From contig JABAKD010000030.1 of NCBI GenBank assembly GCA_012845835.1, positions 11,990,080 to 12,054,079 of the forward strand: a stretch of 64,000 nt of DNA. Reading direction: 5' to 3'. Source of the DNA: Undaria pinnatifida (taxonomy: Eukaryota > Sar > Phaeophyceae > Laminariales > Alariaceae). The position numbers were made by a program, and so were the translations under genes. Numbering within the stretch: the first letter of the stretch is position 1; each line of letters starts with the position of its first letter. This document shows positions 37,101 through 49,230 of the stretch, in pieces. The notes beneath the pieces were generated by a model that saw only the letters and a program-made list of their open reading frames with translations, did not search any database and had not been told where the DNA came from.

Positions 37101-40100
37101 AATTCTCTCCGTGCATTTTCCACCTTTTGGTCTTTTGTGTTGTACAGTTTTTCTTTTCTGCAGCAGCTATACAATTTCCATTAAAATATAGCTACACAAT
37201 TTCCATCGTAATACAGGCTTATCAAATACGCCTTGGGGAAAGCGGCACACCTCTTATAAACCAAACCTGGTCCACGTGGTCCACGTTCACAGACGGGCTT
37301 TGAAGACAGCTACGAAACGTTTAGCCCAATATTCTTTGAACTACCAGCATATCACTAAAACCAAGCCTTGTTATGTTTGCATTCCGTAAATATATGCCTT
37401 GATTTTGGCCATTCTGCAGCCCCTAACGCGTACAAGTACATTGAGGCGCTCGTGCTGTAACGAACGCGGGGCTCCGATAGAGGCTGGCATCGATCGGTAT
37501 GCCAGGGGTTAGCATTGTCGCCGAAGTGCAATGTTAAACAACATCGTTGGCGCGAGAACTCGTATTTCACGTTGAACATTAGACTAGATGGCAAAAATAT
37601 ACTCTGGAGAGTATTTGTAATGTTATTCTCTTGAGCCGTTCACCGGGTTGAAGAATGCGACGGAGTGATGTGGCAGTATAAAAAAAAAATTGCTGTGAAT
37701 GTAACCTTTTTGTCCTAGATCGGCGGCGAAGGAGGAGCAGGTTTGGTTCGGGAGGCGTGCCGCTTTCCGTGAGGCGTTTTTCCTGTCGCTGTAATATATA
37801 CTAGAAAAAATATAGCTTCTGCTGAAAACAACAAAATCACAGTTTTGTACTCAAGAAATCAACAAAAAATACACGCGCAAAAAAGTAGTCCCAAGTGGTC
37901 CCTTAATGCCCCAACACAGACAACAGCTTTTCCCTCGTTCTGGCCATATGACGCACAATGATCAAGAAATATAGCTCCTGCACCGCTGCCAACGCATCGC
38001 ACGGTTCGTTCTCCTCCTCAGATTCGCAAGACCTGGCGAAAGGGTCTCCACGGGCCTTGCCCTGCGTTTCGTGTGCGGGGTCCGACACCTCCTGGGATGA
38101 AGCCAATGCCCCAGGAGCTAAAGCACGGCCATTGCGCTGCAATGCGCATGCAAAGAGGGACGTCGTGTTGGAGGGCCTCCTGCGATGGGCGGTCGACATC
38201 CACTTCCGACGGTGCTCGCGCGTGCTCCAGGCTTCGTTGTATCGTGCCGCATGCGAGGGGATCCGACAAGCTCTAGACGCCGCTACGGCTGCATCCAGGC
38301 GCGTCTCCCCTCCTTTCTTCCCTCTCGCGTGTAGACTGCTGCTTTCTTTCGTGGGGGGGCTTGCTGGAGATGATGGTGCGTACGTCGCTTCGTTTCTTCA
38401 GAAGCGCTGCGCTGCCGAGCTATTGCCTTTTCTCGCTCCTGCAAGCTCGATGTCTTCGACCAATAGAACGCCGACAGGAAGGCGTGCCGTCGTGAGGGCA
38501 GCAAGACTTCAACTTCCCGTTCTTGAAGCGTACGTGGGTCACCTGTGTCTCTGCCGACATGTGAGCGACACAACAGCCGCGTCTCATCTCTTGTGGCTTG
38601 CACGAAAAGCTCTGGTGGCACTTCGTTTGCTGGACAGCCCAAGTCCGTTAGGAACAGCTTACCGCCAGCCATCAAGCGGGAACATTTCTGCGGTTCTGAA
38701 GTCGCTTTCTCACGCTCTCGCACTTTTGCTTACCCGGCCCAAGCGGGGTACCGGTATTTTGAGCGGTGCACCTGGCAATGCGGGGAATTTTCTGGAAATA
38801 ATTTTCGATAGTGATGCGCGCCCGCTGCTCGATTTGCCGAAGCCTCTGGCGGAGGCAGCCCTTGGCGTGCTCCAAGCAGCGGGGTTTTTACAGCTCACCC
38901 ACCCAGAGGTGCTGTTGGAATCATACCCACCGGTGGCCGTAGATCAAGAAGTCGACACGGTGGCGAGAACTGATACAAGTGCCACCGAAACTGACTCGTC
39001 GAAGGATGGCGTTAAGGAAGAGTCTTTCTCCGGCGGCGTCGATTTTCGCATGGCAAGCTTGTCGTTCCACAGGAGCTGGTCGCTCGCAGCGGCGGGCTTG
39101 GATTCACACCTTCCCTTGCTAACTCACCGAAAACGAGACTTGGACGGTTCCAGGCATGGTGATTCCAGGGATGGTGGTAGTGATGACTCTGACGGTGGGG
39201 AATCGGGTCGAAGTTCTGAGGATGAATCGACGAGGGAAAACGGATGGGGAAGCGTGCCGGATGAAGTGTCCTTGCGCGTGTTTTCGTTCATCACCCCGAA
39301 GCGAGTGTGCCGCCTCATGTGCGTTGATCGCGCGTGGCGAGAGCTACTCTTGGTGGAGAGGGTGTGGAAACCTCTGTTTGAAGCTCGCTGGCCTTTGAGA
39401 GAAATGAAGGATGGCAAGGATCTTGCGCAAGCCTCCGAAAGACTTCTGCAAACGATTGGTTCGGAGGCAGACACGAAGCGCAAGAGAAAGCGAAGGAAGC
39501 ATCACGTCGTACACTGGCAGCTTCTGGAGGTGAGAGAGCTGACTATTCCTGCCAGATGTGTTTGTCGGGAAAACGTACAACTCCGGTTTGCTTGAAACCT
39601 GTGTGATTCGATAGTCGGGCGCCTCTCTGTCAAAATATTGGGGCAACCTGAAACGAGGCGGGTGTGGGGCAATCACCTAGAGGCTGCTTTAACTCCCAAA
39701 CCCACCCTTTGAAGCCCGCGTAACCCCTTTTTTGTCGGCGTAGGTTAGGCTCTTGCCTCGTGAAGCCCGATACTCCTACCTACGGCTGCGGATGACGCCA
39801 TGCCCTATCCGAGTTGAAATATGTGAAACTAGAGTTTCAACGCCCCATTGTGGCGTTAGCGATCGAATCAGTTCGGGCAGAATCCAACGGTTGGAGCTCT
39901 CTTAGGCTTGGCTGTATGCGTGTTATGATAGCAACTTTTTTGTGACGTACAAATCAATTTTTCGGTATGATCCCCCAGCGTGCGAGACCACTCCGCACAT
40001 TTACTACTAAGCCACGACGCAGGTGTGCACGCTTAGTTTCGTTGAGCGTGCAAAAACGTCAATGCTACAGCACTGGCAACTATTGTAGCGTAGGCAGTGT

Positions 40101-41778
40101 AGTCGGATCGGCGTGACGATGCTAATTCGCCCGCGCCGCAGGCCATGGTTTGGGGTTTCGGTGTTGTACTCTCCAGAATAGATAACTCCAATGTCGCGTT
40201 GCGGTTCTCTATCACTTGCGTACATGGGATCCATGTTGGTGTCGAGGCTCCCGCGGCGCATTGGAGGCGATGCTATTGCAAGTCCTCCTTCTGTAGGTCG
40301 CACGTACAGTTTTTACCGTTGCAAGGCCATATCTTTTCGTCAGAAGATTTGTAGGAACGGTAGTCGCTCCAGAAGTGTAGGATATCGTATCTTGCAGTAC
40401 AAGTAGTCGTGGAGTCTCCGTACATTCAGGTAACAGAGAGTCGGACAAATCATTTTCCCGCCGAAAGGTAATCACTATCCACTCTTATTTTCCTGTGAAA
40501 GCACTTCTCCTTGCCTCAAGGCACTTCTATCGTTTGCCTTTGCTTGGTTCGCCGTTGGACCTTGCCCCAACCTGCCGTGTACTAGACGCTAAGAAGGGCA
40601 AGAGGATTACTTGTAGCAGTCATGAGTCGAACCTGGGATACCCGATCCCTCATTTGGCGTGGACGGCAAGACACCAATCCCTCACTTAACCCTTTTTGTA
40701 CTGCAAGAAGGAACCATCTCTGTCCCCAAGTAGTTTTGTCTCTAAAGCTTGGAAAGCTTGGAAAGGCTGAAGAGCTTGGAAAGCTTGGAAAGGTCCAAGC
40801 TAGTTGTTTTTCGGCCAAGCTAGTTTTTCCTCTCGTCATGTTTGGCTTTCGATAATATGACGTACGCTCCAGGTATAGGCCTTTGATGTTGTGGTAGATG
40901 GTTTTCTGGTCAGCAGTTGCACGCGCTTGTGGAAAACGTCATTTGAGCGCGACAACCAAATGACAGCCTGATTGTATTTTCCCATGTCCTTGTACGACAC
41001 TAAGACCACACCACCAAGGCAAGACTGGACGGCGCTGTACCGAGATCGGCATCGGGCAGAGCGAACAGCCAGAGGGAAAAATTCAGCAAGGACAAATTTC
41101 CCGTGGCGTGTGTGTCCTTTCCTCGGTTGCGTGTCCTTGCTCAAGTCCGAGTTTGCAGTCAAGGTGGGAGAAATTAGGAAGGGCCCCCTTAGCGTATTCA
41201 CAAGTAGCGGGGACAGTCGAGCGCCGCAGCCACGAGGGGGCAATCGAGTGCCACGGTTTCCTTCCTGACAACGCGCTATTGCACCATATCATACTGTTGA
41301 TGCAAGAGTTTTGTTTGGCGCTAGATTATTCAACGTAAACCTTTCAAACAAGAGGCGCCTTGGCTTTTGTATAGATATAAGCTATCCGTAGGGATGGGGA
41401 AACGTGACATTTGCTGGCTTAGTTAAGGACCGGCTAAGTGCTCTTATTAATGCTTCAACGGTCCTTACATTCCCGTTGTGAGTCGTATATCGTACGCTGA
41501 GATGGTGAAACGTAGGCTGTGACTTGAGTGTACCCTTCACATGTAGTATATTTGAGCACTACTTGCCGGTACATATCCAAGATCACGTGTATAGTATGAA
41601 CATCGCTGTGTCCGCTAATGCCGTGTTCTCTTGCGCCCCCTGGTTCCCCGAACCGCAACAGCGACACGTCAAAACACACAGGCGGCCACCACAGAAACGG
41701 CGCGTTGCGAAGAAGCCTTCGACGCCAGCAAAGAAGAGGAGAGCACCAACAGGCGCAATGACATCAGAATCGCCTTGA
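34105..41778 (+). CDS. F-box protein with long helical N-terminal region (6-exon model)
   Basis: F-box proteins recruit substrates to SCF ubiquitin ligases through SKP1. Proposed exons: 34105-34194, 34399-34542, 35041-35124, 35628-35889, 38022-39529 and 41662-41778. All phases agree and the sum is 2205 nt (734 residues). The F-box is near residue 601: WGSVPDEVSLRVFSFITPKR, then VCRLMCVDRAWRELL and VWKPLFEARWPL. Before it the protein is Leu/Ala-rich and helical, HEAT/ARM-like in look (ALLSLVSRSPRSLCQSVVPV, LLLSFVGGLAGDDGAYVASF), with an acidic Ser/Asp linker (SDDSDGGESGRSSEDES). The C-terminus after the F-box is Lys/Arg-rich, like a nuclear localisation signal. The large exon is strongly supported. 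It could instead start at an ATG at 37958, which follows an in-frame stop, making the upstream exons a separate gene. The last exon is the weakest. An out-of-frame ATG at 34094 overlaps the start. Confidence 0.6.
36195..36700. repeat. three satellites inside the large F-box-gene intron
   Basis: GGGTCGGGTC units (36195-36400), then CACCACTAA/CACCATTAC 9-mers (36485-36605), then a TATAGTACTA stretch (36640-36690) next to CTCCTCGGTTGAGGAG. The rest of intron 35890-38021 shows nothing. Confidence 0.85.
40735..40810. repeat. GAAAGCTTG repeat in the last F-box-gene intron
   Basis: Six to seven imperfect copies of a 9-bp AGCTTGGAA unit. Confidence 0.8.
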
Positions 41779-43207
41779 CAGGCCATATCGGCGAGTTGAA
41801 AGTGTGGCACTCTTATAAGTTACATGTTGGACTTGTGGCTTTTGTACTGCAGTTGCATGATGAATATATTCCGGTCACTGGTGCACCCTGTGCCCGGGTC
41901 GAATTTCGTTCAGCAGTCTCCAACGTGCTGAACCACTTTTGTTTGTAGGTCGGCGAGTTGCACTAGTGGCGGTCATAGTTGCGTGCCTGCCCGGGTCTTC
42001 TTCCACGCGAGTTCAGACGTCTCCTACGTTCTGAACTACTGTTTGTGTATTTGTACGAGGGGAATCTTTTGAACGGGGCTGTGGCATTTGTGTCCGGATG
42101 TTGTTGGATGCGAGTTCGCAAGTCTCCTACTTCCTGCAGTACGTTTTGTGTGTTTGTAAGAAGGAAATAAAAGTATTGGATGGGACTTTGAAAGAAGACA
42201 GTGTCCAAAGCCGGCCGGGGGAGTGGTCCGGTGACGCGCGTTTTTTTGTCTTGGCATTGAAAGACTGGATAATTAAAATTGAAGTTTATCTGAAATCAAG
42301 GGCCCCAAGTAGCACTTCGGAACTAGTCTACAGCAGTATTAGCAATGTACTCGAATATGTCTGCCCTCCGCGAAAGCGATGACCCTGAGCGTGAGCTTCA
42401 ACGAGGCGAGGCGCCGTGCGTTGAGTTTGAGGCAATCGGTAGATGGGGTAATCGGGTTGCGTCAGGTGTTCTTTGCTTGACGAGAACCTATTAAATGTTC
42501 AACTTATGTAGACGAAAGCGGTAAGATGTGAGCACGGAAGTGCACAAGATCTTGCGTACCAGGTGCGTCGGACAAAAAGTGTATGAAAGAATTTCTGACC
42601 TGGGGGTGGCACCTTGCCCTTCCCGGGTGCGGCCGGACCTCGGCGTTCGTCCGAGGGTCAACTCTCGCAGCGCCCTGGCTCTATGAGCCCCAGCCAATGG
42701 GGGTGGGGTTTCCCAACCGTGCGGAGCGGTTTCGACCCGGGGGATCACTGTTTTTGTAAAAGGTAAGGACACGGCGTCCAGCAATTAAGAACTTTCCATG
42801 GGACACAAAGACGTATTTGTTTCCCCGTCCTCGGAGTACTTTGATCTCCATCACAGGACCCCTCCCAATAAAAAACTCACCCATATAGTATATTACAAGT
42901 ACCAACAATGCAGCTTGCAAAGATGAGTATTGACCCGAAATTCGTCGAACTCACGGCTGACGTCCTTGAATATTTTTTTATAAAATGCCTTACCCGAAAT
43001 GTGTAAGAGCTCAAATACCTTATCCGAAACGTGTACGTCTCACGAAGTACTTATGACGCCATCTGCGAGAACAAAACAATTCAAAATTCAAAATGCTAAT
43101 TGGGCATGCGGTCTCCCCGCCACACACTCAGGACACATGTCACCTGCGGCACACACCCAGAAGACTTGTCGCCCAGACATGCCACACCCAGGGGGTAGAA
43201 TAGCGGC
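41779..43207. other. downstream of F-box gene, degenerate repeats
   Basis: Three diverged copies of a roughly 110-bp unit at about 41905-42170 share GCGAGTT, AGTCTCC(A/T)AC and a TGTTTGTAG/TGTGTTTGTAAG end. No gene recognised. Confidence 0.45.
42911..42986 (+). repeat. dispersed ~75-bp repeat, copy A
   Basis: GCAGCTTGCAAAGATGAGT, then TCGAACTCACGGCTGACGT, then an AT-rich TTTTTTTATAAAATG end. The same order of blocks recurs at 50738-50808, 52122-52190 (inverted), 52803-52866 (inverted), 57150-57235, 61314-61392 (inverted), and in part at 7986-8030 and 61525-61565. Confidence 0.75.
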
Positions 43208-43582
43208 GTGGACAATGAGCGAACCACTGGTAGAGACCACGAGAGCCAAGCTTCACCGAGCGAGGGAGCCAGCACACACGATGGTCCCAAGCCAGAGTTG
43301 ATCGAGGTCGCCTCGGGCAAGACAGTGGCCGTGATCACTCCCAAGATTGTTTTCAAGATAAACGGAAACACGCAGGACATGTACGATGTGCTGACGGAGG
43401 CTACACAAGCCGTTGATGACTTTGTCGTGCTGAAGCGTTATCGGCGAGAAGGGGCTCGTGAGGCGTCCTTCATGTACTCTCTAGCGGTTTACTGCGTGCC
43501 AGCTGTCGAGGATAACCTCAAAGCCGTGCGCCACTGCCTAGCCAGCACAAAATGCCGCTCTGGAAAGTGTTTCACAAAATAA
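43208..43582 (+). CDS. small unrecognised coding segment, about 124 codons
   Basis: The frame reads KPELIEVASGKTVAVITPKI and VFKINGNTQDMYDVLTEATQ, then DDFVVLKRYRREGAREASFM and NLKAVRHCLASTKCRSGKCF before a TAA. Mixed hydrophobic and charged composition and GC content stand out from the AT-rich flanks. There is no ATG near the start (first in-frame ATG at 43379), so it is either a terminal exon whose acceptor I cannot fix, or a gene fragment. I do not recognise the family. Confidence 0.38.
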   Translation: MDNERTTGRDHESQASPSEGASTHDGPKPELIEVASGKTVAVITPKIVFKINGNTQDMYDVLTEATQAVDDFVVLKRYRREGAREASFMYSLAVYCVPAVEDNLKAVRHCLASTKCRSGKCFTK

Positions 43583-43649
43583 ATGTTTCGAAGTTTCTTG
43601 GATGTACGTGAGAAAACATGCTATAATAGCAGCGTCTACAGCAGGCGCA

Positions 43650-43995
43650 CCGTACCCACACGTCAGTACGGACCTTGATACCTTACCTAGGCGTTAGGTA
43701 CAATAAGCACGCCGCTCCAATACTTACCCGGGTATAGGTAATGCCGTCGACGAAATACTCGGGTTTAGGTACGAGCCTTGGGGCGACCTCAATATCTTAC
43801 CGAAGTATTAGGTACGTTAGGTATGAATCCTGATACCTTACCTAAGTGTTAGGTACGTTAGGTGCGGATGTCAAGACCTTACCCAAGTTTTACGTACGTG
43901 AGGTACGGACCCCGATACCCTACCTAAGCGTTAGATACGTTAGGTACGCACCGCGATACCTTACCTAAGCTTTAGGTTACGATGGGTACGTCGAC
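43650..43995. repeat. minisatellite built on GGTACGTTAGGTACG / TACCTTACCTAAG
   Basis: Five to six imperfect copies of a roughly 60-bp unit. Each has GATACCTTACC, a TAAG(T/C)(G/T)TTAGGTACG core and a GGTACG(G/A)ACC(C/T) end. Parts of each unit are themselves inverted (CCTTACC against GGTAAGG-like). Confidence 0.8.
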
Positions 43996-44043
43996 CTCCC
44001 ATGGAGTTCGCACGGTTATAGTGCAAACCCGTGGGTCACCCAC

Positions 44044-44564
44044 TGTTGGTTATATAGAACTACCTACTGAACTACGTAGTCACGTGACTACGTAGCTCAG
44101 TGGGTAGTTCTATAGTCTAGACTATAGTCAACAAAATATATGTTTGGGAGTCCGCGAATCGACTCTCGCCGACTTCGTAACAGGGATCTCTGGGGCTCTC
44201 TCTTCTCGCCACGCACTACCGTAGTACTCAGGGGCACACTATCATAACCAGCCACGTCTCCAGCGCGCACGCTTGCAAAAACGTTGTTTCCTTTTTGCCT
44301 TTCCCGGAAAAAAGCGGAAATACGAAGTCGGTGGGACTCGAACAAAAGACGTGGCTCCTGAGTACTACGGTAGTGCGTGGCGAGGGGAGAGAGACACGGA
44401 GATTCCTGTTACGAAGTCGGTGAGAGTCAATTGGCGGACTCCCAAACATATATTTTGTTGGTTATATAGAACTACCTACTGAACTACGGAGTCACGTGAC
44501 TGCGTAGTTCAGTGGGTAGTTCTAGTGACTCCGTAGTTCAGTAGGTAGTTCTATATAACCAACA
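44044..44564. mobile_element. 521-bp foldback/MITE-like element with TSD CCCAC
   Basis: The ends are inverted: TGTTGGTTATATAGAACTAC at 44044 and its complement ending at 44564. Arms of about 190-210 bp pair inward through ACATATATTTTG / CAAAATATATGT and the CACGCACTACCGTAGTACTC segment. Each end also contains its own palindrome around GTAGTCACGTGACTAC. CCCAC flanks both sides directly (44039-44043 and 44565-44569), a 5-bp target-site duplication. No coding capacity, so it would be non-autonomous. Confidence 0.85.
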
Positions 44565-45075
44565 CCCACGAACTTAAAACGCTGGCCCCTGGGTCCCCCA
44601 TGGGTCGCCTATGGGTCGCCCACGCACTTCGAGCGCTGACCCAGGGGTCGCTCATGCGTCTCTCATGGGTTTATAGTACTAGCCCATGGGTCACCCATTG
44701 GTTAACAGTGTGGCCCATTGGTCGACCATGGGTAGACCGTGGGTTCATATTGCTGGCCAATGGATCGACCATGGGTCCCCCGTGGGTCGTTCATGGGTAC
44801 TCTCGTTACCCCGTTGGTATACAGTGCTGACCCATGCGCCCATGGGTTTCCAGTACGGCCAGTTGATCGTCTATGGGTCTCCCATGGGTCGCCCATGGAT
44901 TTCTCGCGGTTTTACAGTACTAGCCCATAGTCGTAGCCCGTAGCTCGCTCAAGGGTCTCACATGAGTCTCCGATGAGTGCAGTGATGACCCATGGGTCGC
45001 CCATAGGTTTCTGTTACTTGCCCCCACACGGGTCTGCCGTGGTTCTGCCGTGGGTATCCCGTGGCTTTCTCAATG
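44565..45075. repeat. minisatellite rich in CCCATGGGTCG
   Basis: Seven or more degenerate copies of a 60-80 bp unit with CCCATGGGTCGCCCAT and a TTATAGTACTAGCCCAT-type segment. The same unit type occurs left of the foldback element (CTCCCATGG ... TTATAGTGC, 43995-44040), so the element inserted into this satellite. Confidence 0.8.
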
Positions 45076-48000
45076 GGGCTTCCTGGGACACCCACGCAAT
45101 GTCCACGAAATGCACGCCAAAGTACCCATGTAAAACGCCAATATTGTGTATCTTCGTCTTTTCCCAGCTGGTAATGCAACGATCGCTACGAATCGACCTC
45201 GCACATACAAGTTGTTTCTTTCGAGGGATAGCGTACTTATTTCCCCCGCCGCTGTTGTTCCTCGCGCCTCCACCACATGCGCTGGCAGGTTGAACATCAC
45301 CGGAGTGCAGAGCCTATGGGCCCGCCGACCCCTGCACTGTCATGGGCTTTAGAGTAATGTCCTTTCGTTTCCTGTTGTCAGGCCCGTACACTGTCGTTGC
45401 CGTTTGCGTCACGTCTTTTCCACCATAGTATTGGTCGAGCTAGCATCGCGAACGATCTCAACCCATCTCGGAGCGAGGGCTGGCGAGAGGGCAAAGGCTT
45501 GACTTGCTCTGAGCTGTGCAGAGCGGAGAGAGGTTACGCGCCATGTTTTTCTTCACCTCTCTCACCCTCTTCTATCATACGCTCTCGATCTCGTAATGTC
45601 GTAATGTAGTGATGGACATTCTAACATAGTCAGTTCATTGGCCATCCTCTATCTACGCCCTGCGCAGGGAGATCCCCCCGCTTTACCATGCGGATAGTAT
45701 GGAACTCCCTGGCCTGTGGCTAGCATCATCTTTGGTATAGGCCAAAGCTGGAGTAAGATAATATCCGCGTGGTTGAGAGAGAAAATCTGCCTTGGTAGGG
45801 TAGGAAAGGCGCCTGACGAAGGTGTGTATATGTAGGTGTAGGTGTAGGTGTAGGTGTAGGCACAGATGTAGGTGTAGGCTACGATAGAGGTTACCATTTT
45901 TTTTCTGATGAATCTCACTTACATAGCTACACGCCTCGCCCAAAAAACTGTTTTTTGAGTAGACTGAAAGTGCAACTTGATGAACAGGGTCAACGTCTAG
46001 GCATCAAAAACATCAATGTTTCGTGAAAATACTGGCCTATTATTTTTTTTTTCCGACGATTTTGGGTCAAGGAGCCCCGTCATTCACAAAACATTTTAGC
46101 CAAAAAACGGTATACCTTCCTCTACCGTAGCACACGTCGCTAGAACGCAGGAGGGGGGCAGAAAGGGGAAACCAACACATCGTGCAGAACCTCTCGACTC
46201 TCTACACTAGTCAGAACTGAATCCTTTCCCATCCCGGCTTTCCTCGTTCTGGGACCGATGAGATCATTCGAGACGCCTGCCCGACCAACAAGAAGGGAAT
46301 CAACACGGTGCAAAAGATCATGGCAGTTCACGGGTCGGTAACCCACCCTCTCCGTACTGCGGCGAGTGCCCGCCGTGGACGGTGGGGGAGAGAGAGACTA
46401 CAAATGAAAGGCGGGAGCTTCAAGTAGGCTATCACTCATAATCAACAAGACACATTTTTTATCTTGTTCGATTCACTCTCGGCATTGATCTCTGGGGAAC
46501 TCACTCTCCTCGCCACGTAATAATGGTCGAGGTCAAGAGCCTTCCAACCTTTTCCCACCTACCTCTAGACTATCTTCGTGGGTGGATCATCGGCTTCTGA
46601 GCGTGGTGGCTTCTGAGCAAGATGTTCGTGGGTCAAATTCTAAAAAGGCTCTGATTTCTTGATATTTACCAATAGTTTTTGGCGAACAGAGAGTTCCCAG
46701 AATTTCACGAATATCAATGCCGAGGCTGAGTCGAACGCACAAAGCATACTAGTTCGTACCACGTACATGTTGTGGATCAGAAGCAGAATATATAACCCAA
46801 TTTTTTTACAATTCTAAACCAGAGAAGACTGAGTAATAGACTATTTTACTAGGATAACCCTTCTTGCCACAAGGGTATGCAACAACGTCACGAGCATCGG
46901 AATGTACCGAAAATTACAGGGGTCACACTCGTGAGGCTCGCCTTGGTACTTTCATGATGACCCCCAGATTTTTTTCCTGATGATCCTCAGAAATCACCTA
47001 TCCCCAATCGAGCCGTGCGCCTGATGACTGCTATTTGTAATTTACCAGTTGCTTGATGGTGTTAATGGTACTCAGGAACACGACGGAGATGATCCACCGT
47101 GTATTAGGGAGTTCAATAATTTGATGAGGGATTTATGTGTAAGGTGTAAAAGGGATACTTCTGCGCGGGACGGATGGAAGTTTTTTTTTGCTGGATACTT
47201 TCCCTGCATGGTTGGTCATGAGCTGTCACTCGACGGCCGGATAATACAAGCGGTAGTTCTGAGTCACCGTCTTGAGTCACCGCCACGCGTTCCCGTGCCA
47301 GCTGCGTAGACACCTTCAGGGATCGATCAACAGATCGGAAAGGACTACTTTCGGCAGCGATACGAGGGAAGCACCACCGAAGAGTGGGAGCTCCAAACGT
47401 CCAACGATAATCAATGAGGCTATATGAAATTGGCCGCGGTGCATTGCCGAGTCACGGCCACATGGAGTAAGGGGCGTTACTGATATGATGGCTTCGCGTC
47501 ATGTGTAGAGCGGCGCGGTTTGTTTGTGAGTGCAAGATTGCACACATCGGGCAGGGTGGCGATCCAGATAATATTTAGCTTATAGTTGTCGTTGTGGGTT
47601 GTTAAACGTTGCGTAAGAGCCACATCATACCTGCACATACGTAGAGACCCCACCCGGCGAGCATGTGCGCAAGAGCTGTGTGATAAAGATACCACCCCCT
47701 GCAAAATATGATCTAGATCGTGCAGATCGTACATCTCAGGTCACCAAGTCAACGTAGATCAACAAACCAGACATATCATGATCTGGATAATGTAGATAGG
47801 GTGCAAGGTTGATTATTTTAAAGGGCTCTATCATGCGGACCCCACTCGACAAGCAGTATGCGCGCAAGATCCATGCCGTACAGATCACACCCAGGTCGTG
47901 TAGATCACATGATAAATCAGGGGTCCATCTGCTCCGAAAGATCTGGGTCGTAACATGGGGATCTGATTTGTCAAGTGAACGTCCGGGTGTGGGACTTCAG

Positions 48001-48179
48001 ACTTCTGTGGATTATCCGGTAAGAACTAAAGAACCACGGCAAACCTCGCAATAGTGTGACTCCCACTGTCTCCTGCTTTCTCGGATACCCCGTACGCTGA
48101 ATACGAGAGCTGGCGCCTCTTCACCGCTTCGCACAACTCGCCCGGCACCAATCCTTCGATGTTTTTCATCATCAATAAT
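45076..48179. other. intergenic, no gene recognised
   Basis: Holds a GTAGGT hexamer run (45828-45880), a CAAAAAACGGTATACC motif near 46098, and a repeat around 47660-47960 (AAATCAGGGGTCCATCTGCTC) also found at 58760-58906. Short open frames show no splice structure or family likeness. Confidence 0.45.
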
Positions 48180-49034
48180 CTATGGTACTGGGGGTGCATA
48201 ACTGATCACGGAGTCACCTGGCTGGGGTACTTTTCCTTGCTGCATCAAACATTTGCCGAATGAAAATAGCTCCCAGCGGGAGTTTTGGGCCAAACAGAGC
48301 TCCTTCCCTCCTCGCAGTTTCCTACGAGCGGAACATATCTTCTTGGCCGGGCTGCACTCCCAATGAGCTCCTCCTCCAGATAGTTGCTGGGTCTCGCCTG
48401 CTGGTGTGATGGCCACACCCGCTGCCAACAGCAGCAGCACTGCATTTACTTGAGCCGTTGACGATCTTTTGTTGGGGGAGCTGCGTGCGTCGCTGATTCT
48501 TGTTCGGAGGGCTGGGCTGGTGGTGGTTTGAACTGGATCATCGGCGTCTGGCCGGGCCTTCGTCAGGACATTGTGGCGGAGGGGGGTTGGGGTCGAACGG
48601 CACTCCTCCCTAGGCGTCCCTACCCACACTCGTCGCTCTCTCGCGACACAGGGCATGGATCGCCAGCAGGGGTGGAGCGCATCATCACTGATGGTCGAAC
48701 CCATGGGATGTCCGCGGGCTTGCTTGCAATGGCGCCTGGCGCTCCCACCCAGGGTTGGCGGGAGCCGGCGACCCCTCGGTCCAGGCCGGCCGGACATCAT
48801 TTCTTGTGTTCCGTGTCTTTGCGCTCGCTGGTCGACTTGTTGCTGGCATGGAGTGTGGGCGTTGCAGCATATATGTGCTCCTCCAGCCTCGGGCGTGCGT
48901 GTCGTTGACGAGTTGATGAGTCGCTTCCGTTTCACGTTTGGTTCCGGTTTCAGAGGTGCTAATGGAATGAAGATACTTAATTGGGTGATACTTGAAATAG
49001 CGCCATCTGATTGGCCTGTTTCTCGCGAAAACAT
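48180..49034 (-). other. 284-codon open frame, unassigned
   Basis: Starts with ATG at 49034 and stops at 48180. Residues are mixed (MFSRETGQSDGAISS, later ARGHPMGSTISDDALHPCW) with no motif I know. Another frame of the same strand (49188-48685) and a plus-strand frame are also open in this GC-rich patch, so it may be chance or a decayed mobile element. If real it would be divergent from the ABCD gene starting at 49231. Confidence 0.2.
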
Positions 49035-49230
49035 GTCTAGGCGCCCCGATTTTGATTGCGTCTAAAATGCCTTTCCACGTTTCATGAACTCCATCTTGTG
49101 GATACAAACGAAACAAAAGGCCAAGAGCCAAGAGGTGAAGGCGCTTGAAGGCCATGCGGGAGATGGCGCTATGACGCTCGTCTTTCAATCGCCAACTAGG
49201 TGTTCTCCATATATTTAGCTAGAGTTGAGT

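Noticed and set aside
44600-44943. Open frames reading MGRPWV-type repeats
   Set aside because: Translation of the CCCATGGGTCG minisatellite.
48571-49065. Plus-strand 164-codon frame as ABCD N-terminal extension
   Set aside because: No splice linking it to 49231 and no targeting or membrane features of the family; composition is cysteine and tryptophan rich like a chance frame.
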